From contig JAIPBD010000010.1 in the NCBI GenBank assembly GCA_021739765.1, forward strand, positions 81,001-145,000: 64,000 nt of DNA, given 5' to 3'. Positions 26,317-35,083 of this stretch are shown in pieces. Below the pieces are notes generated by a model, which saw nothing but the letters and a program-made list of their open reading frames with translations, had not been told where the DNA came from and did no database searches. This DNA is from Melioribacteraceae bacterium. Lineage in GTDB: Bacteria > Bacteroidota > Ignavibacteria > Ignavibacteriales > Melioribacteraceae. Position numbers and translations under genes: made by a program. How positions within the stretch are numbered: the first letter of the stretch is position 1; each line of letters opens with the position of its first letter.

Positions 26317-28191
26317 ATGAAAAAAATATCTTTATTGCTTTCCATAATAATATTCTGCTCTTGCTCATCCTTATTTGAAACTGAACCCTCGGAAAAAGAA
26401 TTTTTAATCGGCTTTTCGCAATGCACAAGCGAGGACCTTTGGCGTCAAACCATGAATGATGAGATAAATAGAGAAATTTTCTTCTACGAAAATTTATCAT
26501 TAGTAATGACCGATGCGGACAATAGTATTGAAAAACAAATAGCTGACATCCGGTCGCTGGTAGAACAAAAAGTCGATCTGCTGATAGTTTCCCCGGTTGT
26601 TTCAGGACCATTAACCTCAATAATTGATGAAGTTTACAAAATGGGAATTCCCGTAATTCTACTCGATAGGAAAATTGAAGGGGATAGTTATACAGCGTTT
26701 ATTGGTGCTGATAATCATGAAATTGGTTACCAGGCTGGAATCAAAGCAGCGCAATTATTGGAAGGGAAGGGACGTATTTTAGAGTTTTGGGGGCTGAACG
26801 AATCATCTCCCGCAAAAGGAAGGCACGAAGGTTTTGCGGATGCTTTGAATAATTATAAAAAGATAGAAATTGTGGATTCCGGTCCCGGCAACTGGTATCC
26901 GGATAGCGCGGCAATTTTAGCAAAGAAAATGTTTGAAAAGGACAAAAATTTCGATTTAATCTATTCACATAATGATGCGATGGCAAAAGAAGTTTATAAA
27001 GTTGCCAATTCGATGAATGTGGATATTGAGTATTATATAGGTGTTGACGCTTTACCGGGGAATGAGGGTGGAATTCAAATGGTGATCGATGGAATTCTCG
27101 ATGCCACTTTTGTTTATCCGACGTTTGGAAGTCAGGCAATACAAACTGCTGAAAAGATTCTTAAAGGCATATCGTGGAAAAAAGATAACCTCTCAAATTC
27201 AATTGCTGTATTACCTTCCACCGCAAAGATGCTAAAACACCAAACAGATCAACTACTTGCCGACCATAAAAAAATTGAAAGACAGCGTGAAATCCTCAAT
27301 AAACAAATTGTACGAATTGAATCCCAGCGAGATGCGTTATATATACTCGGATTTGCTTCAATGATTATACTTCTCGGCATCTTTTTTGCGGTCAGAGCTT
27401 ATTTTGTTCACAAAAAATTAAATCTGAAGTTGAATAAAAATAATGAAGAACTGAGGTTCTTAAATGCGAAACTCGCCGAGTCTGAAGCATCCTTAATTGA
27501 GCTAAATGCAACAAAAGATAAATTATTCTCCATTATTTCACACGATCTGAAGAATCCGTTCAACATTATACTGAATGCTTCAAAGGAGTTGGCTGAGGAA
27601 TATTCTACTTTTTCCGAAGATGAACGGGTTGAATATATCGGTATGATCAAAGAGGAAGCTGTTAATTCTTATGTGCTATTGGAGAATCTTTTGCACTGGT
27701 CAAGGGCGCAAAGGGGAGCATTAACAGTTTCTAAGGATGTTCAAAATTTAGAAAAATTGATTCAAAAGGGAATTATTAATTGCGTTCAACCGGCAACTAA
27801 TAAAAACATTAAAATTGAGATAGAAATTGATGAAAAGCTAAACGTATTTGTTGATGATACAATGTTGATAACGGTAGTTCGAAATCTGGTCGCAAACGCG
27901 GTTAAATTTACGATGCAAGGAGGAACAATAAAAGTATCATCCCGCATATTAGATGAAAAATTTATTGAAGTGTCTATTAAAGATAATGGCGTTGGAATGG
28001 AACAAGATAAGTTGGATAGATTGTTTTTAGTAAACGAACAGATAACGTCACCGGGAACTGAAAATGAACCGGGAACCGGATTGGGATTAATTATTTGCAA
28101 GGAGTTTGTAGAAAAGAACGGTGGTGAAATTCTGGTTGAAAGCGAATCCGGCGAAGGCACAACCTTTTATATTACATTAACGAGAAATTGA
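26317..28191 (+). CDS. Hybrid sensor: periplasmic sugar-binding-protein domain fused to a histidine kinase
   Basis: The 624-residue protein (from ATG 26317) has an N-terminal signal with Cys residues (IIIFCSCSS) that resembles a lipobox, a type I periplasmic-binding domain of the ribose-binding (Peripla_BP_4) family (about 30-300: EFLIGFSQ, DLLIVSPVVSG, PVILLDRKI, YSHNDAMAKE), a short coiled coil, a transmembrane helix at about 341-362, a second coiled coil, then a HisKA domain with phospho-acceptor His409 (SIISHDLKNPFN) and an HATPase with N-box NLVANAVKF, G1 DNGVGM, G2 GTGLGL. It should sense a sugar-like ligand outside and signal by phosphorylation. No response regulator is adjacent. Confidence 0.9.
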   Translation: MKKISLLLSIIIFCSCSSLFETEPSEKEFLIGFSQCTSEDLWRQTMNDEINREIFFYENLSLVMTDADNSIEKQIADIRSLVEQKVDLLIVSPVVSGPLTSIIDEVYKMGIPVILLDRKIEGDSYTAFIGADNHEIGYQAGIKAAQLLEGKGRILEFWGLNESSPAKGRHEGFADALNNYKKIEIVDSGPGNWYPDSAAILAKKMFEKDKNFDLIYSHNDAMAKEVYKVANSMNVDIEYYIGVDALPGNEGGIQMVIDGILDATFVYPTFGSQAIQTAEKILKGISWKKDNLSNSIAVLPSTAKMLKHQTDQLLADHKKIERQREILNKQIVRIESQRDALYILGFASMIILLGIFFAVRAYFVHKKLNLKLNKNNEELRFLNAKLAESEASLIELNATKDKLFSIISHDLKNPFNIILNASKELAEEYSTFSEDERVEYIGMIKEEAVNSYVLLENLLHWSRAQRGALTVSKDVQNLEKLIQKGIINCVQPATNKNIKIEIEIDEKLNVFVDDTMLITVVRNLVANAVKFTMQGGTIKVSSRILDEKFIEVSIKDNGVGMEQDKLDRLFLVNEQITSPGTENEPGTGLGLIICKEFVEKNGGEILVESESGEGTTFYITLTRN

Positions 28192-28283
28192 TTTAATCCC
28201 ATTTTTATAACCGGATGGTGTCTCTAAAATTTGGCAGAACAAAAAATAGAAACAACCACCGGATTAATAAAAAACAATTAAAC

Positions 28284-29060
28284 TTACCCTTTTAGAAGTT
28301 TTAACTCGCCTTTATAAGTTGAAAATTCAATATAATGGCCGCCGCCATTTACTACTCCTCTAACATCATCCCGGGAATGTCTGCCCCTTTCTTCGATATC
28401 AAAATCTGATCTAATGTCACCTTTTTTGCTTAATTCCGCATCGATACTAAATCCGGCAGACTCCGGAATTCGAAGTGCGATTGTTCCTTTATAAGTCTCG
28501 AAACTACAATCGTCATCGAGATTTGTAAAAATGATTTCAACATCACCTTTATAAGTTTCCAAATCAACTGAGCCGTCAATCCCGGACATCAAAACTATCC
28601 CTTTATAAGTCTCAAATTTAATTTTCGAGTTAAGGTTGTTGATTTTGGATTCGGATTTGTAGTCCTTGATTGTTAAGTCTGCACTTTGTGGCATTTTAAT
28701 TTTATAGTGAACGAGTGCTCGAGTATTTGAACCGTTCCATGAATTGTTTTTTTTGTACTCGGTTTCAATGCTTAAAAAATCGTCCGAGGAGTCAAAATCA
28801 ATTCGGACTTCCTCAAGTTGTCTTTCCGGTGAGGTTCCACCGATCCAATCGGAATCATCAGCTTCAATTTTGGCATAAACGGATACTTCATTTTTGTCCC
28901 AAGATTCGATTTCAATGGTTCCTTTGTAAGTATCGATCTGTAACTCGCCGGTGGCGGATAAATTAAAGGATTTTTGAATTTCTCGCTCATGCTGAGCACT
29001 TACTTTGATTGAAATAAAAAATGCGGGAATGAATAGAAAGAGTATAAATTTCTTGAACAT
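28284..29060 (-). CDS. Secreted DUF4097-like beta-solenoid protein with TYKG repeats
   Basis: The 258-residue product has a signal peptide (FFISIKVSAQ) and a repetitive beta-rich body of the DUF4097/putative-adhesin type. The motif TYKG recurs five times, as DTYKGTIE, ETYKGIVL, ETYKGDVE, ETYKGTIA and STYKGELK, and once as DYKSES, spaced about 20-90 residues apart. In such folds each motif marks one turn of a right-handed parallel beta-helix. The last copy is eight residues from the C-terminus. It is predicted to be periplasmic or surface located; the function is unknown. It lies downstream of a terminator and is probably a single-gene transcript. Confidence 0.8.
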   Translation of the reverse strand: MFKKFILFLFIPAFFISIKVSAQHEREIQKSFNLSATGELQIDTYKGTIEIESWDKNEVSVYAKIEADDSDWIGGTSPERQLEEVRIDFDSSDDFLSIETEYKKNNSWNGSNTRALVHYKIKMPQSADLTIKDYKSESKINNLNSKIKFETYKGIVLMSGIDGSVDLETYKGDVEIIFTNLDDDCSFETYKGTIALRIPESAGFSIDAELSKKGDIRSDFDIEERGRHSRDDVRGVVNGGGHYIEFSTYKGELKLLKG

Positions 29061-29130
29061 GGAGTCACCTTAAATTTATGATCGTTCTACTTTAGACTTG
29101 CTTGCGGGGAAAAGGTTGTATCTGGGAAAG

Positions 29131-29177
29131 GAAAAAAGGGGACTGCTTTTCCTGTGCTTAAGATTTAAGCAGCCCCT
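29131..29177 (-). terminator. Intrinsic terminator of the fumC-CDGSH transcript
   Basis: Read on the minus strand, AGGGG-CTGCTT (29177-29167) pairs with AAGCAG-T-CCCCT (29148-29137) with one bulged base and a 17-base or so loop, followed by TTTTTTCC. It lies seven bases past the CDGSH gene stop. Confidence 0.8.
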
Positions 29178-29183
29178 GTAAAA

Positions 29184-29420
29184 TTATATTTTTGAATGAG
29201 TACCATCACAAAATGGTGCGTTGGCAGAATTTTTACAGCCACACCACGCGACAGTTTTGCTTTCTTTTATTTCTTCAATAACCGGTGAAAACTCTGATCC
29301 TTTATGCGAGCCATCGCAGAATGGTTGATTTGATGATTGACCACAGGCGCACCATGCATATTTTCCGGCTTCAACTTTTAGTACAAATGGGGATTTTTGA
29401 GCAATAATTGGTTCAGCCAT
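29184..29420 (-). CDS. CDGSH iron-sulfur protein with two CDGSH motifs
   Basis: The 78-residue protein holds two copies of the CDGSH [2Fe-2S] motif: CACGQSSNQPFCDGSH (about 29-44) and CGCKNSANAPFCDGTH (about 59-74). Each gives the three-Cys-one-His ligand set of mitoNEET-like clusters. Tandem motifs in one short chain match the bacterial mitoNEET-type small proteins, thought to act in electron transfer or iron-sulfur handling in the cytoplasm. It has a GGAG Shine-Dalgarno and starts nine bases past the upstream small lipoprotein, so it is co-transcribed with fumC. Confidence 0.92.
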   Translation of the reverse strand: MAEPIIAQKSPFVLKVEAGKYAWCACGQSSNQPFCDGSHKGSEFSPVIEEIKESKTVAWCGCKNSANAPFCDGTHSKI

Positions 29421-29429
29421 TGTTAACTC

Positions 29430-29738
29430 CTACTTTTTAAAGATATTTTTGATTTCAATTAAAACACCCCATTGGTGAAAACTGACTTGATTTTCCAATT
29501 CTTCGTAATCAAAAATTACCTCGAGTCCTTCGATCTGAAATTCCACGGAAAGATTAATTGGATCATAATGCCTATCGTCATTCCCAATTATTCCCCAGAA
29601 ACCACCTTCGAAGTCGAGATACGTCACTTTCCCTTGAGCTGTTCCAAAGCGTTCATTATCTGTTACACAAGCATTTATTAAAAGGCCTGATAGTAGAAAA
29701 ACAATAATCAGAGCAATTGAGTTTCTCAATTCCCTCAT
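29430..29738 (-). CDS. Small lipoprotein of unknown function
   Basis: The 102-residue product has a hydrophobic N-terminus ending in a lipobox (LLINAC, Cys24), then a domain of about 75 residues with beta-strand pattern (GKVTYLDFEGGFWGIIGNDD, RHYDPINLSVEFQIEGLEV). The GxVxYxDxEGGFWGIxxDDG pattern is like that of small periplasmic proteins of unknown role. Its ATG overlaps the fumC stop by one base (TAATG), indicating translational coupling. No function is claimed. Confidence 0.65.
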   Translation of the reverse strand: MRELRNSIALIIVFLLSGLLINACVTDNERFGTAQGKVTYLDFEGGFWGIIGNDDRHYDPINLSVEFQIEGLEVIFDYEELENQVSFHQWGVLIEIKNIFKK

Positions 29739-31126
29739 TATTTAGGACCAATCATATTTTCCGGTTTAACTTTTTCGTCGAACTCGGTTTCTGTTAGCAG
29801 TCCTAATTCAACAGCTGCTTCTTTCAGTGTAGTATTGTCGTTATATGCTTTCTTTGCCACTTTTGCCGCGTTATCATATCCGATGTGCGGATTCAAAGCC
29901 GTAACTAACATCAACGAATTCTGTAGATTTTTTTTGATGTTGATATGGTTCGCTTCGATTCCGACAACACAATTGTCGGTGAAACTTTCCGACGCATCCG
30001 CAATTAACCGAATTGATTGAAGTAAGTTATAGATCATCATCGGTTTGAATACGTTTAATTCAAAATGTCCGGTTGCGCCTCCTACATTTATCGCGGTATC
30101 GTTACCAATTACCTGCGCGCAAACCATTGTCATTGCTTCAGATTGAGTTGGATTAACTTTCCCGGGCATAATTGAACTTCCCGGTTCGTTGGCCGGAAGA
30201 TTCAATTCTCCGATTCCGCAGCGTGGACCTGAACCGAGTAATCTAATATCATTTGCTATTTTCATTAAAGAAACAGCCAAAGTTTTCAATGTTCCACTCG
30301 CTTCAACAATCGCGTCATGTGCAGCAAGTGCTTCAAATTTGTTCGGCGCAGTTACAAAATTTAGTCCGGTAATTGTAGAAATTTTTTGTGCCGAAAGAAC
30401 AGCAAAATCTTTATGAGTATTTAATCCGGTTCCTACCGCAGTACCACCGAGAGCAAGCTCTGAAAGTCTTGGTAAAAATCCGTTTATTCTATCAAGTCCA
30501 TTTGAGAGTTGCTGAACATAACCGGAGAATTCCTGACCGAGAGTTAATGGAACCGCATCCATTAAATGTGTACGACCGATTTTTATTATGTCACTAAATT
30601 CGCCTGCTTTTTGATTCAGTGCGTCCCTAAGTTTTGTAATCATTGGAATTAATCTTCGATTGACCTCTTCAACTGCAGCTATATGCATAGCGGTCGGGAA
30701 AGTATCGTTGGAGGATTGAGCTTTATTGACATCATCGTTCGGATGAATCGGATTTTTACTCCCCATTTCGCCGCCGGCAATTTCTATAGCCCGATTCGCG
30801 ATAACTTCGTTCGAGTTCATATTAGTTTGAGTTCCGGAACCGGTTTGCCAAATAACCAGAGGGAAGTGTTCATCTAATTTTCCTTCAATAACTTCATCAG
30901 CTGCCTGGATTATCAAATCCGCTTTTTCTTGAGACAATACTCCCAACTCTTGATTAGTTTGTGCAGCCGCTTTTTTTAGAATACCAAGTGCGCGAATCAA
31001 TTCACGCGGCATTTTTTCGTTTCCAATTTTAAAATTCATTATTGATCGTGCGGTTTGCGCTCCGTAATAACGGTCTGCCGGAACTTTTAATTCGCCCATT
31101 GTGTCCGTTTCTAATCTGTAATCCAT
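29738..31126 (-). CDS. fumC: Fumarate hydratase, class II
   Basis: The 462-residue TCA enzyme interconverts fumarate and malate. Seen are the opening [31 protein letters not shown]-type segment [16 protein letters not shown] near 94-109, [20 protein letters not shown] near 131-150, and the superfamily signature [11 protein letters not shown] near 313-323. These distinguish FumC from aspartase by TGTQxNMN and overall similarity, although the aspartase group is closely related. Start chosen at ATG 31126 with GGAG upstream; the TTG at 31138 adds four residues. It heads an operon with a small lipoprotein and the CDGSH protein. Confidence 0.93.
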   Translation of the reverse strand: MDYRLETDTMGELKVPADRYYGAQTARSIMNFKIGNEKMPRELIRALGILKKAAAQTNQELGVLSQEKADLIIQAADEVIEGKLDEHFPLVIWQTGSGTQTNMNSNEVIANRAIEIAGGEMGSKNPIHPNDDVNKAQSSNDTFPTAMHIAAVEEVNRRLIPMITKLRDALNQKAGEFSDIIKIGRTHLMDAVPLTLGQEFSGYVQQLSNGLDRINGFLPRLSELALGGTAVGTGLNTHKDFAVLSAQKISTITGLNFVTAPNKFEALAAHDAIVEASGTLKTLAVSLMKIANDIRLLGSGPRCGIGELNLPANEPGSSIMPGKVNPTQSEAMTMVCAQVIGNDTAINVGGATGHFELNVFKPMMIYNLLQSIRLIADASESFTDNCVVGIEANHINIKKNLQNSLMLVTALNPHIGYDNAAKVAKKAYNDNTTLKEAAVELGLLTETEFDEKVKPENMIGPK

Positions 31127-31159
31127 GTTATTCTCCAATTTTTTAACAAATACGAAAAT

Positions 31160-31816
31160 TTATTTTACAAAGTTATTGATTCTTCTCGCTCCAACATAGC
31201 GGGATTTGTAATAATTCGACTGAATATTCGAAATTGTAACGCCTTTGGAAACACTCGAATGCGCAAAAAGATCGTCACCGAGGTAAACCCCGACGTGTCC
31301 CGGAAACGACCTTCTTGTTGTATTAAAAAAAACCAGATCCCCAAACTCAAGATTCAGTTGATCATTAATAACATTACCGACCTGATATTGTAATGAAGCG
31401 GTTCGTGGAAGTTCTACATTTAAGGATTCCTTGAATAAGGTTTGTGTAAAACCTGAACAATCGGCACCGCTTTTGGATTCGCCACCAAATTGGTAGGGTG
31501 TATTTACAAACTTTAGAACATCGAAGAGTAATTTTTCTTTGGGATTTGAAATAGTTGCAATTGTGGGATTGGAAAATTTCTGAAGCAATATTTCATTCTC
31601 CACATCGCTCTCTTCCGGTGGCATTTCATCAAACTCGGCATAGGTTGAATCATCATTTTCAGACGAAAACCTTACCGAATTATCTTTAACAGATTCTTTC
31701 TCGGGCGGAGGTTTTTTAAATCTGCTGCTATAGGAAGATGATGAACAACCTGCAAATGTGAAAATCAGAAATAAAAGAAATGAAAATATGATTTTATAGA
31801 AAAATTCTCTAACCAA
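31160..31816 (-). CDS. NlpC/P60-family cell-wall peptidase lipoprotein
   Basis: The 218-residue product has a lipoprotein signal (LIFTFAGC, Cys24), a low-complexity acidic stretch (about 40-70), and a C-terminal NlpC/P60 papain-like domain with catalytic Cys in GADCSGFTQ (about 119), His in PGHVGVYLG (about 175) and a later polar residue in [10 protein letters not shown]. The family cleaves D-Glu-diamino-acid bonds of peptidoglycan. The start is TTG 31816 and overlaps the sigma factor gene end by eight bases, so it is translated from the sigma transcript. Confidence 0.9.
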   Translation of the reverse strand: MVREFFYKIIFSFLLFLIFTFAGCSSSSYSSRFKKPPPEKESVKDNSVRFSSENDDSTYAEFDEMPPEESDVENEILLQKFSNPTIATISNPKEKLLFDVLKFVNTPYQFGGESKSGADCSGFTQTLFKESLNVELPRTASLQYQVGNVINDQLNLEFGDLVFFNTTRRSFPGHVGVYLGDDLFAHSSVSKGVTISNIQSNYYKSRYVGARRINNFVK

Positions 31817-32663
31817 GATATGTTCTTAAGTTTTTACTTCTAGTTGTGTGCCTTAGCCGTCTTATTGCCTTTTCTTTAATTTGACGAACTCGCTCCCTTG
31901 TGAGGTTAAATTTTTCGCCAATCTCTTCCAGAGTCATTGAATGTTCTTTATCAAGTCCGAAGTATAATCGAATAACTTCGGATTCCCTGTGCGATAATCC
32001 ACCAAGGGCACGTTTAACTTCTTCTTTTAAGGAGTCTGTCATTAGGGTAGAATCCGGAGCTTTTTCTCCGTCATTTTCTAATATATCTATCAATCTGTTT
32101 TCATCGCCTTGCGCAAAAGGCGCATCGACTGAAATATGCCTTCCCGCAATTCTCAGCGCGTCGGAAACTTCCGCCATTTCCATTTCGAGTTCGGTTGCAA
32201 GTTCACTTGCGCTGGGTTCACGCTCAAATTCTTGTTCTAAATTGCTGTAAGCTTTTCCGATTTTATTTAATGCGCCAACACGATTGAGCGGAAGTCTAAC
32301 TATTCTGGATTGTTCGGCTAAGGCCTGAAGAATTGATTGTCGGATCCACCAAACCGCGTACGAGATAAACTTGAACCCACGGGTTTCATCAAATCTTTTT
32401 GCCGCTTTAATCAACCCTAGATTTCCTTCATTGATAAGGTCACCCAAAGTTAAACCTTGGTTTTGATATTGTTTCGCGACGCTTACCACAAACCGTAAAT
32501 TACATTTTACGATTTTTTCAAGGGCTTTGTCATCACCTTTTTTAATTTTAATAGCCAAATCGATTTCTTCATCGGGAGTTAATAAACTAACCTTCCCAAT
32601 CTCTTGCAGATACTTATCTAATGATTGACTTTCCCTGTTTGTGAACTGTTTAGAAATTTTCAA
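31809..32663 (-). CDS. rpoD: Primary RNA polymerase sigma factor, short RpoD/SigA type
   Basis: The 284-residue sigma-70 factor lacks the long region 1.1 and is typical of Bacteroidota primary sigma factors. It has region 1.2 ([20 protein letters not shown]), region 2 ([51 protein letters not shown]), region 3, and region 4 with [30 protein letters not shown]. It starts at TTG 32663 eight bases after AGGAGG. It lies 20 bases downstream of the two microcompartment vertex genes on the same strand. Whether it is the main housekeeping factor or one of several cannot be decided here. Confidence 0.93.
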   Translation of the reverse strand: MKISKQFTNRESQSLDKYLQEIGKVSLLTPDEEIDLAIKIKKGDDKALEKIVKCNLRFVVSVAKQYQNQGLTLGDLINEGNLGLIKAAKRFDETRGFKFISYAVWWIRQSILQALAEQSRIVRLPLNRVGALNKIGKAYSNLEQEFEREPSASELATELEMEMAEVSDALRIAGRHISVDAPFAQGDENRLIDILENDGEKAPDSTLMTDSLKEEVKRALGGLSHRESEVIRLYFGLDKEHSMTLEEIGEKFNLTRERVRQIKEKAIRRLRHTTRSKNLRTYLG

Positions 32664-32683
32664 GAATGAAACCTCCTAAATTA

Positions 32684-32950
32684 TTAGCCATTATGAACGG
32701 AATCAACAATTCCCACGATTGAAGCGTCAACCGGCGCCATATTAACATCCAAAGGTATAACTGCCTCACTCGCGGTCACAAAATATATTATTTCCCCGGG
32801 ACCGGCGCCTACGGTATCCAGCGCGACTATCGGGTCACCAATTTTTTCATACTCGCCGTTAAGCGGTTGCACAAACTGCATTTTATAACCGGTTAATGTT
32901 TCGTATTTCTTGGTCGCCCAAATAGTTCCAATCACTCTGCCGAGTATCAT
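32684..32950 (-). CDS. Bacterial microcompartment vertex protein (EutN/CcmL family), copy 2
   Basis: The 88-residue protein is a BMC-P pentamer subunit. It opens MILGRVIGTIWATKKYETL and has LDTVGAGPGEIIYFVTASEA near 44-63, the central EutN/CcmL pattern, then PVDASIVGIVDSV at the end. Five subunits form the pentagonal cap of a polyhedral shell. The ATG overlaps the stop of copy 1 (ATGA). No hexameric shell (BMC-H) or enzyme gene is in the window, so the rest of the compartment must be encoded elsewhere. Confidence 0.93.
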   Translation of the reverse strand: MILGRVIGTIWATKKYETLTGYKMQFVQPLNGEYEKIGDPIVALDTVGAGPGEIIYFVTASEAVIPLDVNMAPVDASIVGIVDSVHNG

Positions 32951-33246
32951 CCGTTAACCGTTTCTTCAAGTTTTTCTTTGATGGATAAATCCAGCTTGTC
33001 AACAATTGCCATAATTACCGCATCGACCGGTTTGTTGTTTGTTAATGTTGTTTGACGAGCAGAACTACCTTGAGCAACCAAAACAATTTCTCCAAAACCG
33101 GCTCCCACAGAATCCACCGCGACAACAAAATCCTTTTTGGGATTTAATTCCAAATCCAATTCTCTTACAATTAAAAATTTTGCGCCAACCAGATTTTCAT
33201 CTTTTCTTGTGGACCAGACTGTTCCGATTACTTTACCTAAAATCAA
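32947..33246 (-). CDS. Bacterial microcompartment vertex protein (EutN/CcmL family), copy 1
   Basis: The 99-residue protein is a second BMC-P paralogue: MILGKVIGTVWSTRKDENL at the N-terminus, VDSVGAGFGEIVLVAQGSSARQ near 45-66, and KPVDAVIMAIVDKLD. It is longer at the C-terminus than copy 2 by a charged tail. Compartments with several BMC-P paralogues are common. It begins 13 bases after a PIN-domain gene and is co-directional with deoB, so deoxyribose or pentose phosphate breakdown inside a shell is a possible link (inference). Confidence 0.93.
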   Translation of the reverse strand: MILGKVIGTVWSTRKDENLVGAKFLIVRELDLELNPKKDFVVAVDSVGAGFGEIVLVAQGSSARQTTLTNNKPVDAVIMAIVDKLDLSIKEKLEETVNG

Positions 33247-33259
33247 ACTTCACCTCTTC

Positions 33260-33634
33260 TTATAAAACTAATATTTCCAATCCGCTTTCTCTGTATCGAT
33301 CTTTATTAAAAGTTACAATTGACAATTTTGAGGATTTTGCAATTGTTAAAATCAAAGCATCTCTTACGTTTGTAACCTTATCCGAGAATTCGCCGACCAT
33401 TAAACTGTATCTTGAATGCATACCAATAACTTTAATTGCATACATTAATTTATCTACAGATTCTTTTTCATGCACAGATTTTACCGAAAAATATATCTCC
33501 GCTGAATTAATAACAGTGGTAAAACATTTCCCACTTTTCATCAGTTCTTCAAGTTTAGATTCACCTTCCGTCTCATGTTCGATGTGATCGATCAAAACAT
33601 CTGTTTCTATCAAATACTCTTTATTTCCAATCAT
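33260..33634 (-). CDS. PIN-domain ribonuclease (VapC-like toxin)
   Basis: The 124-residue product (from ATG 33634; the frame also opens at GTG 33676) has the PIN nuclease acid residues: Asp in IETDVLIDH (about 8-12), Glu in INSAEIYFS (about 42), Asp in NVRDALILTIAK (about 92) and a final Asp in FNKDRYRES. PIN toxins of VapBC modules cut tRNA or rRNA with Mg2+. The gene immediately upstream overlaps it and is the expected antitoxin. It ends 13 bases before the microcompartment vertex genes. Confidence 0.82.
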   Translation of the reverse strand: MIGNKEYLIETDVLIDHIEHETEGESKLEELMKSGKCFTTVINSAEIYFSVKSVHEKESVDKLMYAIKVIGMHSRYSLMVGEFSDKVTNVRDALILTIAKSSKLSIVTFNKDRYRESGLEILVL

Positions 33635-33926
33635 ATTGTGCAATTCTTTCTGATAATAAACCTTTTCGTAATTCACCCTTTGCTTTTAAGAAATAATAAA
33701 CCACACTCGGCGGAAGATTCTGAGTTTTCGAAATCGAATTGAACGCTTCAATATTAAGCCCTTCCGATTTTACGGCAGTTAAAGCGTCGCCATAAATCCT
33801 CATCTCGATTTTTTCGAAACCGTCTTTTTTCAATTTTTGGAAAACAGAAAGATCATATTCTATACTTCCACTATCTGAAATTTTGGCGGAGATTGTTCTC
33901 AGCTCTATATAGTTATCATCTTCCAT
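33621..33926 (-). CDS. Probable antitoxin partner of the PIN toxin (101 aa)
   Basis: The 101-residue product overlaps the PIN gene start by 14 bases and the deoB stop by 11 bases. It has an N-terminal beta-strand pair (IELRTISAKISDSGSIEYDL) and a helical region (FEKIEMRIYGDALTAV, NIEAFNSISKTQNLPPSVVYYFLKAKGEL). It resembles small antitoxins that pair with PIN toxins, with the C-terminal part looking like a helix-turn-helix motif (FNSISKTQNLPPSVV). The exact family was not recognised; the function is inferred from position. Confidence 0.6.
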   Translation of the reverse strand: MEDDNYIELRTISAKISDSGSIEYDLSVFQKLKKDGFEKIEMRIYGDALTAVKSEGLNIEAFNSISKTQNLPPSVVYYFLKAKGELRKGLLSERIAQYDWK

Positions 33927-35082
33927 CTAAAAAACTTTTACCTTTGAGATCATTATTTACTTTGTAGAAATGCGCGATTGTCTGGGCTAAATCCGAAAAT
34001 GTTTCACACGTTCCAAGATTTTTCCCCGCGCGATTTTTTCTGTACAAGAATATCGGGACATACTCCCTGCTGTGGTCGGTACTGATTGTAGTTGGATCGT
34101 TCCCATGGTCGGCAGTAATTGCAAGCACATCACTTTCGTCCAATGCATCAATGATTTCCGGCAGCCGATTATCGAATTCAATCAAAGCGTTGTGAAATCC
34201 ATCGGGGTCGTTTCGATGACCGAAATAAACATCAAAATCTACAAGGTTCGCGAATATAAAACTGTTTTTTGATTCCGCTGAATAGTGAATGATTTTTTCA
34301 ATTCCTTCGCTATTGGATTTTGTCTTGACTTGTTTATTTATTCCACGATAATTGAACAGATCATTTATTTTTCCTATCGCGATGGTATTAATACTTTCTT
34401 CGTGCAAAAAATCCAGTATTGTTTTTTTAGGCGGTGGAATTGAAAAATCCTTTCGATTAGTTGTTCTTTTATATGATCCGCTTTTGCCGACAAAAGGACG
34501 GGCAATTATTCTCCCGACCGAATGTTCATTTATAAAAATTTTGTTTCGTGATATTTCGCATATTTCATACAACCTTTCAATCGGAATAACTTCTTCATGA
34601 GCTGCAATTTGAAAAACCGAATCAGCAGAAGTATAAACAATTGGTTTCCCGGATTGAACATGCTCATCGCCCAATTCTTCTATTATAACTGTTCCCGAAG
34701 CAGCTTTATTTCCAAGAAATCCGGGCAGATTATTCAATTTTATAAATTTATCAAGAATCGAGGGAGGGAAACCATTGTGGTAATAAGGAAAATCAATTTC
34801 AACTTTTAAACCTCCCAGCTCCCAATGGCCCGTAGTAGAATCTTTCCCTTTGGAGATTTCACACATCTTTCCGTAGGAGGCCAGTGGATTGCTAATTGCG
34901 TGCAAACCCTTTAAGTCAAGAATATTGCCGAGTCCGAAATTTTGCAGATTAGGAAGATTTAATCCGCCTACTTTTTCAGCAATATTACCGAGTGTATTGC
35001 TCCCTTCATCCCCATAATTTGATGCATCGGGCAATTCACCTACACCAACTCCATCGAGTACTATGGCAATAAAATTATTCAT
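33916..35082 (-). CDS. deoB: Phosphopentomutase
   Basis: The 388-residue alkaline-phosphatase-superfamily enzyme interconverts ribose- or deoxyribose-1-phosphate and the 5-phosphate. Metal-binding and active-site segments are IVLDGVGVGELPDA at the N-terminus, the catalytic threonine in SKGKDSTTGHWELGG near 78-92, and the C-terminal metal site ITADHGNDPTTISTDHSREYVP near 324-345. Length is normal for DeoB. The enzyme links nucleoside salvage to pentose phosphate and deoxyribose breakdown. It overlaps the antitoxin gene by 11 bases and follows a GAF-domain gene; the sigma and microcompartment genes lie downstream. Confidence 0.95.
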   Translation of the reverse strand: MNNFIAIVLDGVGVGELPDASNYGDEGSNTLGNIAEKVGGLNLPNLQNFGLGNILDLKGLHAISNPLASYGKMCEISKGKDSTTGHWELGGLKVEIDFPYYHNGFPPSILDKFIKLNNLPGFLGNKAASGTVIIEELGDEHVQSGKPIVYTSADSVFQIAAHEEVIPIERLYEICEISRNKIFINEHSVGRIIARPFVGKSGSYKRTTNRKDFSIPPPKKTILDFLHEESINTIAIGKINDLFNYRGINKQVKTKSNSEGIEKIIHYSAESKNSFIFANLVDFDVYFGHRNDPDGFHNALIEFDNRLPEIIDALDESDVLAITADHGNDPTTISTDHSREYVPIFLYRKNRAGKNLGTCETFSDLAQTIAHFYKVNNDLKGKSFLDGR

Positions 35083-35083
35083 A

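Noticed and set aside
33039-33587. Plus-strand 182-codon frame
   Set aside because: It lies opposite the microcompartment vertex and PIN genes, has no family features and no ribosome-binding site.
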